Source: JBIYSM02 sp044759095 (GTDB lineage Bacteria > Bacillota > Bacilli > Brevibacillales > Brevibacillaceae). From it: DNA of 27,135 bases. The DNA lies in the NCBI RefSeq assembly GCF_044759095.2, contig NZ_JBIYSM020000047.1, forward strand, positions 1 to 27,135, written 5' to 3'. The notes beneath the pieces are model-generated. The model was given only the letters and a program-made list of their open reading frames with translations. It did no database searches and had not been told where the DNA came from. Shown here one piece after another: positions 14,971 through 21,532 of this stretch (its first letter is position 1; each line of letters begins with the position of its first letter). Position numbers and translations under genes: made by a program.

Positions 14971-15915
14971 ATGAAAAAGTTTCTCAAATCAGCTTTGGCT
15001 GCTACCCTGATGCTCAGTGTCCTGGCGGGCTGCTCCACCTCCTCCAACCTGGAGAACAAGGCGCCTGAACAACCGGAGGGCTCCGGTGGCGCAAACGGCA
15101 AGGTAACCATCGGCTTGTCTGTTTCCACACTGAACAACCCGTTCTTTGTCTCGTTGAAGGAAGGAGCGGAAAAGGCAGCGAAGGAAGCAGGTGTCGAACT
15201 GATCGTGGTTGACGCGCAGGATGACACTGCCAAGCAGATCAGCGGCGTGGAAGACCTGATCCAGAAAAAAGTAAGCGCGATCCTGATCAACCCAACCGAC
15301 AGCGCAGCGATTGCCACTGCAGTTGAAGCAGCCAACAAGGCGAACATCCCGGTGATTACCGTCGACCGTGCGGCTGAGGGCGGTCAAGTGGTATCCCACA
15401 TCGCTTCCGACAACGTCAAAGGCGGCCAGATGGCGGGTGAATACATCCTGGAGAAGCTGGGCGGCAAGGGCAACATCGTGGAACTGCAAGGCATCGCCGG
15501 TACATCTGCAGCCCGCGATCGCGGCAAAGGCTTCCACGATGCGGTAGACAACAAGGAAGGCGTCAAAGTGGTTGCTTCCCAACCGGCTGATTTCGACCGC
15601 GCCAAAGGCTTGAGCGTGATGGAGAACATCCTGCAGAGCAACCCGGACATTCAGGCCGTATTTGCTCACAACGATGAAATGGCGCTGGGTGCGCTGCAAG
15701 CGATTGAAGCATCCGGCAAAAAGATCCTGGTCATTGGCTTCGACGCTACCGATGACGCAGTCAAAGCGGTAAACGAAGGCAAAATGGCAGCAACCGTCGC
15801 ACAAAAACCGGCAGCGATCGGTGAAACAGCTGTGCAAACTGCGGTGAAGGTGACCAAAGGCGAAAAAGTGGAGAGCTTCATCCCGGTTGACCTGGAACTG
15901 GTAACAAAGAAATAA
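14971..15915 (+). CDS. rbsB: Ribose-binding lipoprotein
   Basis: This 314-residue protein has a lipoprotein signal ending in the lipobox LAGC (Cys21), followed by a short Ser/Asn/Gly-rich tether. The mature domain, from KVTIGLSVSTLNNPFFVSLKEG, is a sugar-type periplasmic-binding fold. Ribose-pocket features include FDRAKGLSVMENILQ, AHNDEMALGALQAIE and IGFDATDDAV. It delivers ribose to RbsC/RbsA outside the membrane, is the last gene of the operon, and is followed by a strong terminator. Confidence 0.95.
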   Translation: MKKFLKSALAATLMLSVLAGCSTSSNLENKAPEQPEGSGGANGKVTIGLSVSTLNNPFFVSLKEGAEKAAKEAGVELIVVDAQDDTAKQISGVEDLIQKKVSAILINPTDSAAIATAVEAANKANIPVITVDRAAEGGQVVSHIASDNVKGGQMAGEYILEKLGGKGNIVELQGIAGTSAARDRGKGFHDAVDNKEGVKVVASQPADFDRAKGLSVMENILQSNPDIQAVFAHNDEMALGALQAIEASGKKILVIGFDATDDAVKAVNEGKMAATVAQKPAAIGETAVQTAVKVTKGEKVESFIPVDLELVTKK

Positions 15916-15951
15916 CGTGTTCGTGAAAAATAAAGTGGGTAAATAGAATTG

Positions 15952-15995
15952 AAAAGACCTTTTCTTCTATCAAGATAAGAGAAGGTCTTTTTTTT
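15952..15995 (+). terminator. Intrinsic terminator of the rbs operon
   Basis: AAAAGACCTT and AAGGTCTTTT form the base of a stem that continues with one bulge through TCTT/AAGA, and it ends in a run of T. It starts 36 bp after the rbsB stop codon. Confidence 0.9.
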
Positions 15996-16022
15996 GCTAA
16001 TCATTTCGTGAATCGGAGTTGA

Positions 16023-16166
16023 AGTGTAAAAATTATCGCTGAACATACATCCGACTTGATCGGTATACCCCGAAGATCGGCCGCTATTACTATGGAATTT
16101 AGCATCGTTGGTGAGGGCACAACCGTACAAATTGTACTGCCCGAATCGACAATTATTCCCCGATAA
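16023..16166 (+). pseudogene. Possible remnant of a histidine-kinase C-terminus
   Basis: An open segment bounded by in-frame stops reads VKIIAEHTSDLIG and then AAITMEFSIVGEGTTVQIVLPE. The second half resembles the end of a HATPase domain, where the pattern GxGTTVxIxLP is common. There is no start codon context and no upstream kinase domain; rbsB and its terminator lie immediately to the left. The last bases overlap the opposite-strand hydrolase fragment. The call rests on one short motif and could be chance. Confidence 0.3.
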
Positions 16167-16869
16167 ATTGTATCAATTCGTTGTTGCATTTATCACGCTC
16201 TTCCCAAAACAATCCGTGACCGCTGTTTTCAAACGGCACAAGTTTCGAGTTTTTTATCCCTTCTTTTTGTGCTAAAGCCAATGGGAATGGACAAATTTTG
16301 TCATGAATGCCATGCAGAATTAACGTGGGAACGCGTATGTTTCCAAGATCAGAAAACAAGCTTTCGTCTCGAAGCGAGGCTGCAAGCGCCGCGGTGGACC
16401 AACCTGCTGCCTGTAGTCCCAAATGGAAGAACCAATCGGAGAAAGGCCCCGTTACATACTGGAAGAAAAAAATGTCTCCAAATCCCTGCAGCATTTTTGG
16501 GCGATCGTTATACGTATCTTGAATCATGTTGGTCACAGCTTCTTTTGGTAAACCATAAGGAAAATCAGGACGTATGGTAAAACTGGGAGCGGCAGCGGCA
16601 ATAAGGGCGAGTTTCGATACCCCATACCCGTTGTGGCGAGCCATGTATCGAATGGAAATCGCTCCCCCCACGGAGTGGCCCACAAGTGTGAAATTTTGTA
16701 AGTGAAGTGCATCCACCACAACTCGAATATCGTCTGCCAAACGATCGTAGTTGTAGCCTCTCCAAGGCTTATCGGAATTACCGAATCCTCTGATATCCAT
16801 TCCAATGCATCGATATCCCATTTTGGGAAGCTGATCAAACTGATATTCAAACAACTTATGGTTAGCCGG
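16153..16869 (-). pseudogene. 5'-truncated alpha/beta hydrolase
   Basis: The - strand frame reads PANHKLFEYQFDQLPKMG and then a full alpha/beta hydrolase core: MDIRGFGNSDKPW, the nucleophile elbow GHSVGG, the acid region HGIHDKICP and the catalytic histidine in SGHGLFW. The normal N-terminal part, about 30 residues including the HGW oxyanion-hole strand, is missing, because recognisable sequence stops at about 16869 where an unrelated + strand gene piece begins. A TTG at 16854 gives a 233-residue frame, but it has no ribosome binding site that I can see. The triad survives while the start is lost, so this is most likely a recent pseudogene. Confidence 0.7.
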
Positions 16870-16871
16870 CT

Positions 16872-17210
16872 GACGGAGTGAACAAACAGCCCCCGCAAAA
16901 TTTGCAAGGATTCATTTACAAAGATACGACGTAGGTTCCACTCCGGTTGATGTCCGAATCCCTGGGAAAACCGGTAGTGTGGGAGGGGGCGACAAGCTCG
17001 ATTTACGTCGGGGACAAGCCGGTACAAAAAACTGCGCAGGCAACCAATTCTGTATCTGCCGCTCTGCAAGTGTTCCCGAAAGATAATCCGTGGAATACGG
17101 ACATTTCCAAATATCCGGTTCACCCGAACTCGAAGCGGTTTATCGCTTCGATCGGTGAAAATACCAGGCTGCACCGAGAAATAATGCGGAGCGAGCGAGT
17201 GTGCCCCTGA
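16872..17210 (+). pseudogene. Fragment of a secreted stalk-domain (copper amine oxidase N-terminal-like) protein
   Basis: In one + strand frame the sequence reads DGVNKQPPQNLQGFIYKDTT, a TAG stop at 16932-16934, then VPLRLMSESLGKPVVWEGA and SIYVGDKP. This is the stalk-domain pattern (YVPLRxxSESLG), with the expected tyrosine codon replaced by a stop. A second conserved block follows (FPKDNPWNTDISKYPVHP, then IASIGENTRLH), known from secreted Bacilli proteins. Recognisable sequence ends near 17174 and the frame closes at 17210. Both ends of the gene are missing and there is no signal peptide, so this is a dead internal fragment. Confidence 0.65.
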
Positions 17211-17213
17211 CCA

Positions 17214-17563
17214 TTACTTTTCCAACAAATGTTGCTCAAAAAACGCTACCGTGCGTTTAATAATCTCCCGCGAGGTATCGTCATCATTTTCAAAGTCGAA
17301 CCCATGGTCTCCTTCGGGATGCACAAGAAACTCCACTTTCGCCTTTTTTTCCTGTGCCGTTTTCACAAAGTTGTCGATCGTATTGTTGATTTGCTCGCTA
17401 TCCTTTGCCGCTTTGACGACGAGCATGGGAGCGATTTTTTCCGGCTCCCGCTGAATCTGGGTGAGAGGGGCAAACTCATTGAGTTTTTCAAAGGCGTCCG
17501 GTTCATTATAGGCGCGCATGTCCTCCAGATCCAGCCAGTTGTAGTAGGAGACCATGGACCTAC
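17214..17563 (-). pseudogene. 5'-truncated alpha/beta hydrolase (dienelactone-hydrolase-like), C-terminal part
   Basis: The - strand frame of about 113 residues starts abruptly at SYYNWLDLEDMRAYNEPDAF and contains the acid region (VVKAAKDSEQINNTI) and catalytic histidine (HPEGDHGFDF) of a small-esterase alpha/beta hydrolase, ending in FFEQHLLEK. The N-terminal half with the HGGG and GxSxG motifs is absent. Immediately upstream the reading changes frame into a different family at about 17563, so the break is a junction and not a simple sequencing frameshift. Confidence 0.65.
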
Positions 17564-17761
17564 CTTTTCTTTTACTTCCTTGTATGTTTGCCCAATCCCA
17601 ATCGTAATTCCATCCAGCTTTCCTTTAGCCGCCGAGTTCACCAAGTTGTTTACCGAATTTGAGTGCAGTTGAATTGTATGAATACATTGAAGATCGACAG
17701 AATGGCTGTGGAGTGCCATCGAGATCAATAAGGTACACCATAAATCAAGAAACATAAGCAT
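17564..17761 (-). pseudogene. DUF4309-like protein fragment
   Basis: The - strand frame from an ATG at 17761 contains NLVNSAAKGKLDGITIGIG and then QTYKEVKEKVG, which resembles the start of DUF4309 domains (a short Bacilli domain with a GxxFxxVKxxWG-like beginning). The usual continuation (WGxPD) is replaced after KVG by the hydrolase fragment in another frame. The N-terminal 30 residues show no clear signal peptide and may be yet another piece. It lies directly downstream of the cold-shock gene terminator. Confidence 0.45.
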
Positions 17762-17831
17762 CGCCCCTGAACTTATGATTTACTGGAAAATATTCACTGA
17801 TTGACTGAGAATCCATAGCAGCCGTGACAGC

Positions 17832-17859
17832 AAAAAAAAACCGCTCATCTCGAGCGGTT
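17832..17859 (-). terminator. Intrinsic terminator of the cold-shock gene
   Basis: Read on the - strand, AACCGCTCG and the facing GAGCGGTT form a stem of at least eight pairs with a tetraloop-sized loop, followed by nine T. It starts 17 bases after the cold-shock gene stop codon. Confidence 0.9.
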
Positions 17860-17875
17860 CTTTCTTATGCAAACC

Positions 17876-18079
17876 TTACAGTTTCACTACGTTTTCAGCT
17901 TGCGGACCACGGTTGCCTTGCACGATGTTGAATTGAACGCGTTGGCCTTCTTCCAGAGTCTTGAAGCCGTCGCCTGCGATTGCGCTGAAGTGAACGAACA
18001 CATCGCTGCCGCCTTGAACTTCAATGAAGCCAAAACCTTTTTCAGAGTTAAACCATTTAACCGTACCTGTTGTTTGCAT
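17876..18079 (-). CDS. Cold-shock protein, CspA/CspB family
   Basis: This 67-residue single-domain protein is the usual length for small cold-shock proteins. It contains both RNA-binding motifs, RNP1 (KGFGFIEV, about residues 14-21) and RNP2 (VFVHFSAI, about 27-34), and ends GPQAENVVKL. It binds single-stranded RNA and DNA and acts as an RNA chaperone and antiterminator in the cytoplasm. GGAGG lies nine bases before the ATG. The start codon lies within a small potential hairpin (18072-18089), and a sigma-A promoter almost 300 bp upstream implies a long leader. Bacilli often have several paralogues, so a specific name is not assigned. Confidence 0.95.
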   Translation of the reverse strand: MQTTGTVKWFNSEKGFGFIEVQGGSDVFVHFSAIAGDGFKTLEEGQRVQFNIVQGNRGPQAENVVKL

Positions 18080-18089
18080 GTGGGCAAAC
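18072..18089 (-). promoter_or_regulatory. Hairpin enclosing the cold-shock gene start codon
   Basis: On the - strand GTTTGC pairs with GCAAAC around the six-base loop CCACAT. The A and U of the start codon fall in the loop and its G in the stem, and the ribosome binding site GGAGG abuts the 5' arm. Six base pairs would be marginally stable, as expected for a temperature-sensitive switch. Confidence 0.45.
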
Positions 18090-18123
18090 CTCCATTACAC
18101 AAAATATTAATATGCTACTCCAA

Positions 18124-18143
18124 TTATTTACATGGGTAAATAA
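18124..18143 (-). promoter_or_regulatory. Perfect 8-bp hairpin in the cold-shock leader
   Basis: TTATTTAC and GTAAATAA are perfectly complementary around a four-base loop. The hairpin lies between the larger 21-bp inverted repeat and the ribosome binding site. It is AT-rich and could melt or fold within a physiological temperature range. Confidence 0.5.
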
Positions 18144-18145
18144 AA

Positions 18146-18207
18146 AATTCACATATTAGAAAGGATACCAGCCTTCGAGAGTGATAATCCTTTCTAACAC
18201 GTGAATT
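18146..18207 (-). repeat. 21-bp inverted repeat in the cold-shock leader
   Basis: Arms at 18146-18166 and 18187-18207 flank a 20-base loop; the inner halves are TTAGAAAGGAT and ATCCTTTCTAA. There are two mismatches between the arms. In RNA copied from the - strand both become G-U pairs, whereas in + strand RNA both would be A-C mismatches. This asymmetry supports selection for folding in the cold-shock gene leader rather than a random repeat. Confidence 0.7.
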
Positions 18208-18383
18208 CACTTCCTCGATGTATAGGGTTGTGGTACGTAACGCATTTTTGAAACTCAAAACAACGAAAGCCCTGCCTCTCTTTCATCCTTGCGGCTCCGA
18301 TGACCGCGCCAGTGTGAATTGGGCAATCAAAAAAACGATTCCAGTATATCCTTTTCCATATTTCGTTTAGAGGTATTTAGATT

Positions 18384-18412
18384 AGAATACATGAATCGCA
18401 GGAGAATGTCAA
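18384..18412 (-). promoter_or_regulatory. Sigma-A promoter of the cold-shock gene
   Basis: On the - strand TTGACA (18412-18407) and TATTCT (18389-18384) are separated by exactly 17 bp. The predicted start near 18377 gives a leader of about 298 nt. It is divergent from, and about 40 bp away from, the kinase-gene promoter. I saw no equally good promoter closer to the gene. Confidence 0.65.
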
Positions 18413-18450
18413 CTTGCCTAAAGATCTAATAAAAATTTTTTGAACATCCA

Positions 18451-18459
18451 TGCTATAAT
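18451..18459 (+). promoter_or_regulatory. Extended -10 promoter of the two-component operon
   Basis: TGCTATAAT is a perfect extended -10 element (TGN followed by TATAAT). There is no good -35 hexamer at 17 bp, which is normal for extended -10 promoters. The predicted start near 18466 leaves a leader of about 30 nt. Confidence 0.7.
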
Positions 18460-18497
18460 GAATCCCAACGATACCTGAAAAGGAAATGGGGTGCCTC

Positions 18498-20111
18498 ATG
18501 ACTCGCGAACGCGTCGAAGAGCTCGTCGCTCTCAAGGAAATCGCAGAGACCCTTAATGTCACAAACGATATGCACCACATGCTGAACGCCGTGCTGAAAA
18601 AGCTGCTGGAGGTCACCGGGCTGAAAACGGGCTGGATTTTTCTCATGGACGAGCAGGAGCGGGAATACACCTGTGTCGTGGATGCCAATCTTCCGCCTGC
18701 GCTCTCCTGGGGGAACAAGACACCGATGTGCCAGGATTCCTGCTGGTGTGTCGACAAGTTCTGGAGCCGCCGTCTGCAAAATGCTGTGAATATTATTAAT
18801 TGCAAGCGAATTGAAGACGCAACGGAGCTCAAGTGGGGAGATACCGAAGGCATTTATCACCACGCGACCGTGCCGCTGAAGGCGGGGGGCGAGTGGTTCG
18901 GACTGCTGAACGTCGCCGCTCCGGGCAAAACCAATTTCACCCAAGAGGAACTGGCTCTGCTGGAGTCGGTCGGCTACCAGATCGGAACGGCAATCAAGCG
19001 GACGCGGCTGTACCACGCGGAGCAGAAACGGGCTGAAAACTACCTGAAGCTGGGGGAGATCAGCAAGGAATTGGGTATCGTCACGGAGCTGCACAAAATT
19101 CCCGGCGAAACGGTTCAAGCCATCGGCAGCCGATTTGACTGGGCATCCGCTTCGTTTTTTATCCCGGAGGGCTCCCATCTGTCTCTCCGTTCCCTGTTCA
19201 CCGAGGGCAAGGTAATGAGCGAGTGGAAAAGCATCCCCGTCGAAGAAGCGGGACCGGTGGGAATCGCTTTGCGCAGCGGCAAACCGGAAAAGGCGGTGGC
19301 AGTTGATTGCCCTGGTCTCAAAGCGCTGGGCTTTCCGGCTTTTCGCGCCAGTGTCGCGGTTCCCATCCACTTGCGCGGTCAGGTGACCGGTCTGCTTTTT
19401 TTCACCAGTCCAAAAGCGAGCGATTTTGATGAAGATGATTTGGAACTGCTTCAATCTCTGGCAGATCATATCTCCATCATCATGGAGAACGCCCGCCTGT
19501 ACCAGCAGCGGAGGGAACTGACCAAGCTGGAGGAGCGAAACCGGCTGGCCCGTGATCTGCATGATTCCGTCTGCCAGAACCTGTTCTCCCTCACGTTGAT
19601 GGCTCGCGGCATGGAGTCTGTGCTGGCGGATAACAGCCCGCTCGCCGTGCAGTCGCTGCGGGAGATGCAAAAGCTGACGGAAGAGTCGTTGAAAGAGATG
19701 CGGTCCCTGATCTGGCAGCTGCGTCCTGCCGGACTGGAGCAGGGGCTGCTCACTGCCCTTGAACAGTATGGAACCAAACTGGGGCTTACGGTGCACGTGC
19801 AGCTGGAAGGCATCTGCAACCTTCCGCGCACAGTTGAGGAGACGCTTCTCCGCATAGGCCAGGAAGCGTTAAACAATGTCCGAAAGCACGCGGGGGTAGA
19901 CGAAGTGAGCCTCCGTCTGAAAGTGACGGAGTGGCAGGTACGAATGGAGATACGCGACGACGGCTGCGGATTTCAGCTGGAGAATCATGTGGAGCCGCAA
20001 TCGCTCGGCATGCTCAGTATGCGGGAGAGAGCGGAGATGCTGGGCGGTCTGTTCTCTGTGGAAAGCCGTCCGGGAAAGGGAACTCGACTGACCGTCTCGT
20101 TCCCGCTGTAG
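18498..20111 (+). CDS. GAF-domain sensor histidine kinase, NarL/DegS type
   Basis: This soluble kinase of 537 residues has no membrane segment, so it should sense a cytoplasmic signal. A GAF-like domain covers about residues 5-165 and a second one about 190-335. A HisKA_3 dimerisation domain follows with phosphoacceptor His355 (RDLHDSVCQN), and then a HATPase_c domain with the N box in GQEALNNVRKHA, IRDDGCGF, and GLSM-like LGMLSMRERAEMLGG. The first GAF domain carries Cys78, Cys82, Cys84 and Cys102, within MCQDSCWC and NIINC, a possible metal, Fe-S, haem or redox site. ATG 18498 is preferred because GGGGTG lies just before it; ATG 18486, four codons earlier, is possible. The response regulator gene follows after 30 bp. 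Confidence 0.9.
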   Translation: MTRERVEELVALKEIAETLNVTNDMHHMLNAVLKKLLEVTGLKTGWIFLMDEQEREYTCVVDANLPPALSWGNKTPMCQDSCWCVDKFWSRRLQNAVNIINCKRIEDATELKWGDTEGIYHHATVPLKAGGEWFGLLNVAAPGKTNFTQEELALLESVGYQIGTAIKRTRLYHAEQKRAENYLKLGEISKELGIVTELHKIPGETVQAIGSRFDWASASFFIPEGSHLSLRSLFTEGKVMSEWKSIPVEEAGPVGIALRSGKPEKAVAVDCPGLKALGFPAFRASVAVPIHLRGQVTGLLFFTSPKASDFDEDDLELLQSLADHISIIMENARLYQQRRELTKLEERNRLARDLHDSVCQNLFSLTLMARGMESVLADNSPLAVQSLREMQKLTEESLKEMRSLIWQLRPAGLEQGLLTALEQYGTKLGLTVHVQLEGICNLPRTVEETLLRIGQEALNNVRKHAGVDEVSLRLKVTEWQVRMEIRDDGCGFQLENHVEPQSLGMLSMRERAEMLGGLFSVESRPGKGTRLTVSFPL

Positions 20112-20141
20112 GGAACCAGTGAAGAAGGGAGGGAAGCGAAG

Positions 20142-20816
20142 ATGAAGATGAAAATCCTGCTTGTTGACGATCATACCGTCGTATTGCGGGGATTGCAGTT
20201 TTTCCTCTGTACCCAGAAAGATTTTGAAATCGTGGGGGAAGCGCAGAACGGCAAAGAAGCGATTGAGATGGTAGAGCAGTGTCAACCGGACGTAGTGCTG
20301 ATGGATCTGGTCATGCCGATCATGGACGGGATTGAAGCGACGGCGTACATCGTCAAACACCACCCGGCCGTCAAGGTTCTCGTACTGACGAGCTTTTCCG
20401 ATCAGGACTACGTTCTGCCGGCACTGCAGGCGGGAGCGGCCGGTTACCTGCTAAAAGACATGAAGCCGGATCAAATCGTCGAAGCAATCCGCGGGGCGTA
20501 CAGTGGAAACATCCAGCTTCATCCGGATGTGACACAGAAGCTGATGTTTCAGGCGGCAGCCCAAACCGCCTCTCCCAAGCCGCAGACAGAGGAGACGGCT
20601 GCTCCCGCATCTGGCTACCAGCTGGATCAGATGACCAAGCGGGAGAAAGAGGTGCTGGCCCTGATCGCCAAGGGAATGAGCAACAAGGAAATTGCCAGCG
20701 TGCTTCACATCGCAGAAAAAACGGTGAAGACCCATGTGAGCAGCATATTGTCAAAACTGAATCTCGCCGATCGGACACAAGCGGCACTATACGCCGTGAA
20801 GCACGGTTTGCAATAG
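20142..20816 (+). CDS. NarL/LuxR-type response regulator
   Basis: This 224-residue DNA-binding regulator has an N-terminal receiver domain (acidic pair in LLVDDH, phosphoacceptor Asp55 in VVLMDLVMP, LTSF and the lysine in YLLKDM). A Pro/Thr/Ala-rich linker around residues 130-160 leads to a C-terminal LuxR helix-turn-helix (LTKREKEVLALIAKGMSNKE, then KTVKTHVSSILSKL). It is the partner of the kinase immediately upstream. GGGAGGGAAG precedes the ATG; a second ATG two codons later is also possible. A terminator follows within about 30 bp, so the downstream reductase operon is not simply co-transcribed, though it may be a target. Confidence 0.94.
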   Translation: MKMKILLVDDHTVVLRGLQFFLCTQKDFEIVGEAQNGKEAIEMVEQCQPDVVLMDLVMPIMDGIEATAYIVKHHPAVKVLVLTSFSDQDYVLPALQAGAAGYLLKDMKPDQIVEAIRGAYSGNIQLHPDVTQKLMFQAAAQTASPKPQTEETAAPASGYQLDQMTKREKEVLALIAKGMSNKEIASVLHIAEKTVKTHVSSILSKLNLADRTQAALYAVKHGLQ

Positions 20817-20847
20817 CAGGACAGCTAAGACCAAAGTCGTAAGACAT

Positions 20848-20872
20848 GCCCGCTAAAAAAGGCGGGCTTTTT
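20848..20872 (+). terminator. Intrinsic terminator of the two-component operon
   Basis: GCCCGC and GCGGGC pair around an A-rich loop and are followed by TTTTT. A further small perfect hairpin (GCGTAT and ATACGC, 20873-20889) follows directly. Confidence 0.88.
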
Positions 20873-20962
20873 GCGTATGAAAAATACGCCTCACAGCCGA
20901 GGTTGCGGCACTGCCAGACGGATAGAATGAAGACAACACAATAACAGATGGGAGCTATGAAC

Positions 20963-21517
20963 ATGAACCTTTTACTGATTAACGGCGGAGCAAGAAAAAT
21001 ATCCCGTACCCGCGGATTGACGCAGGCATTTGATGCGGCGCTGAAAGCAAAGGGCGTCTCCACGCGATTCATCGACCTTGGTGTGGATCTCCTCCCGATC
21101 TTTACGGGAAGTGAAAGCGATAAAGCACAGCCAGTCGTGCAAAAATTGATCAATCTGGCGCAGCAGGCGGACGGCTTCGTCATCTGTACTCCCGATTATC
21201 ACAACGGAATGAGCGGCGCATTAAAAAACGCACTGGATTTCCTGGGAGGGGCGCAATTCCGAGGCAAGCCCGCCGTTATCGGAGCCGCATGCGGCGGTGG
21301 AAAAGGGGGGATTAATGCGCTGAACAACCTGCGCATTGTGCTGCGCGGCGTCTACGCCAACGTTCTGCCGGATCAAATTGTCGCGGATCCCGAGCATTTC
21401 AACGAGTACATGGAGCTGGTGCATCCAGACGCAAAAGCGCGCGTCGAACACATGACCCAAGAGTTGATTCGCTTTGTGAAGCTGAACCAACTCGTCAACC
21501 AAGACAACAGAAACTGA
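20963..21517 (+). CDS. NADPH-dependent FMN reductase / azoreductase-like flavoprotein
   Basis: This protein of 184 residues has the flavodoxin-like fold of the NADPH-dependent FMN reductase family. The N-terminal phosphate-binding loop region is NGGARKISRTRGLT, and TPDYHNGMSGALKNALDFL is the FMN/isoalloxazine-binding motif shared with the Bacillus YhdA-type azobenzene reductases. GAACGGGKGG is also conserved in style. It would reduce flavin, quinones or azo compounds in the cytoplasm. ATG 20963 is chosen because GGGAG lies eight bases before it; ATGs at 20948 and 20957 would overlap or crowd that site. The gene is first in a three-gene operon with two VOC proteins. No convincing promoter hexamer pair was found between 20890 and 20950. 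Confidence 0.88.
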   Translation: MNLLLINGGARKISRTRGLTQAFDAALKAKGVSTRFIDLGVDLLPIFTGSESDKAQPVVQKLINLAQQADGFVICTPDYHNGMSGALKNALDFLGGAQFRGKPAVIGAACGGGKGGINALNNLRIVLRGVYANVLPDQIVADPEHFNEYMELVHPDAKARVEHMTQELIRFVKLNQLVNQDNRN

Positions 21518-21532
21518 CAAGAGGTGGGTTTC

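Noticed and set aside
16533..17174. A 213-codon - strand frame across the hydrolase fragment, with FVHSV near its middle
   Set aside because: I first read FVHSV as the missing oxyanion strand of the hydrolase after a frameshift. The same bases instead encode stalk-domain sequence (NKQPPQNLQGFIYK) on the other strand, so the resemblance is chance and the break is a gene junction.
18238..18330. A known riboswitch in the cold-shock leader
   Set aside because: I compared the GCGGTCATCGGAGCCGC region by eye with remembered cores of SAM, cobalamin, c-di-GMP, c-di-AMP, guanidine, lysine, TPP and fluoride riboswitches and found no fit. Only generic stem potential remains.
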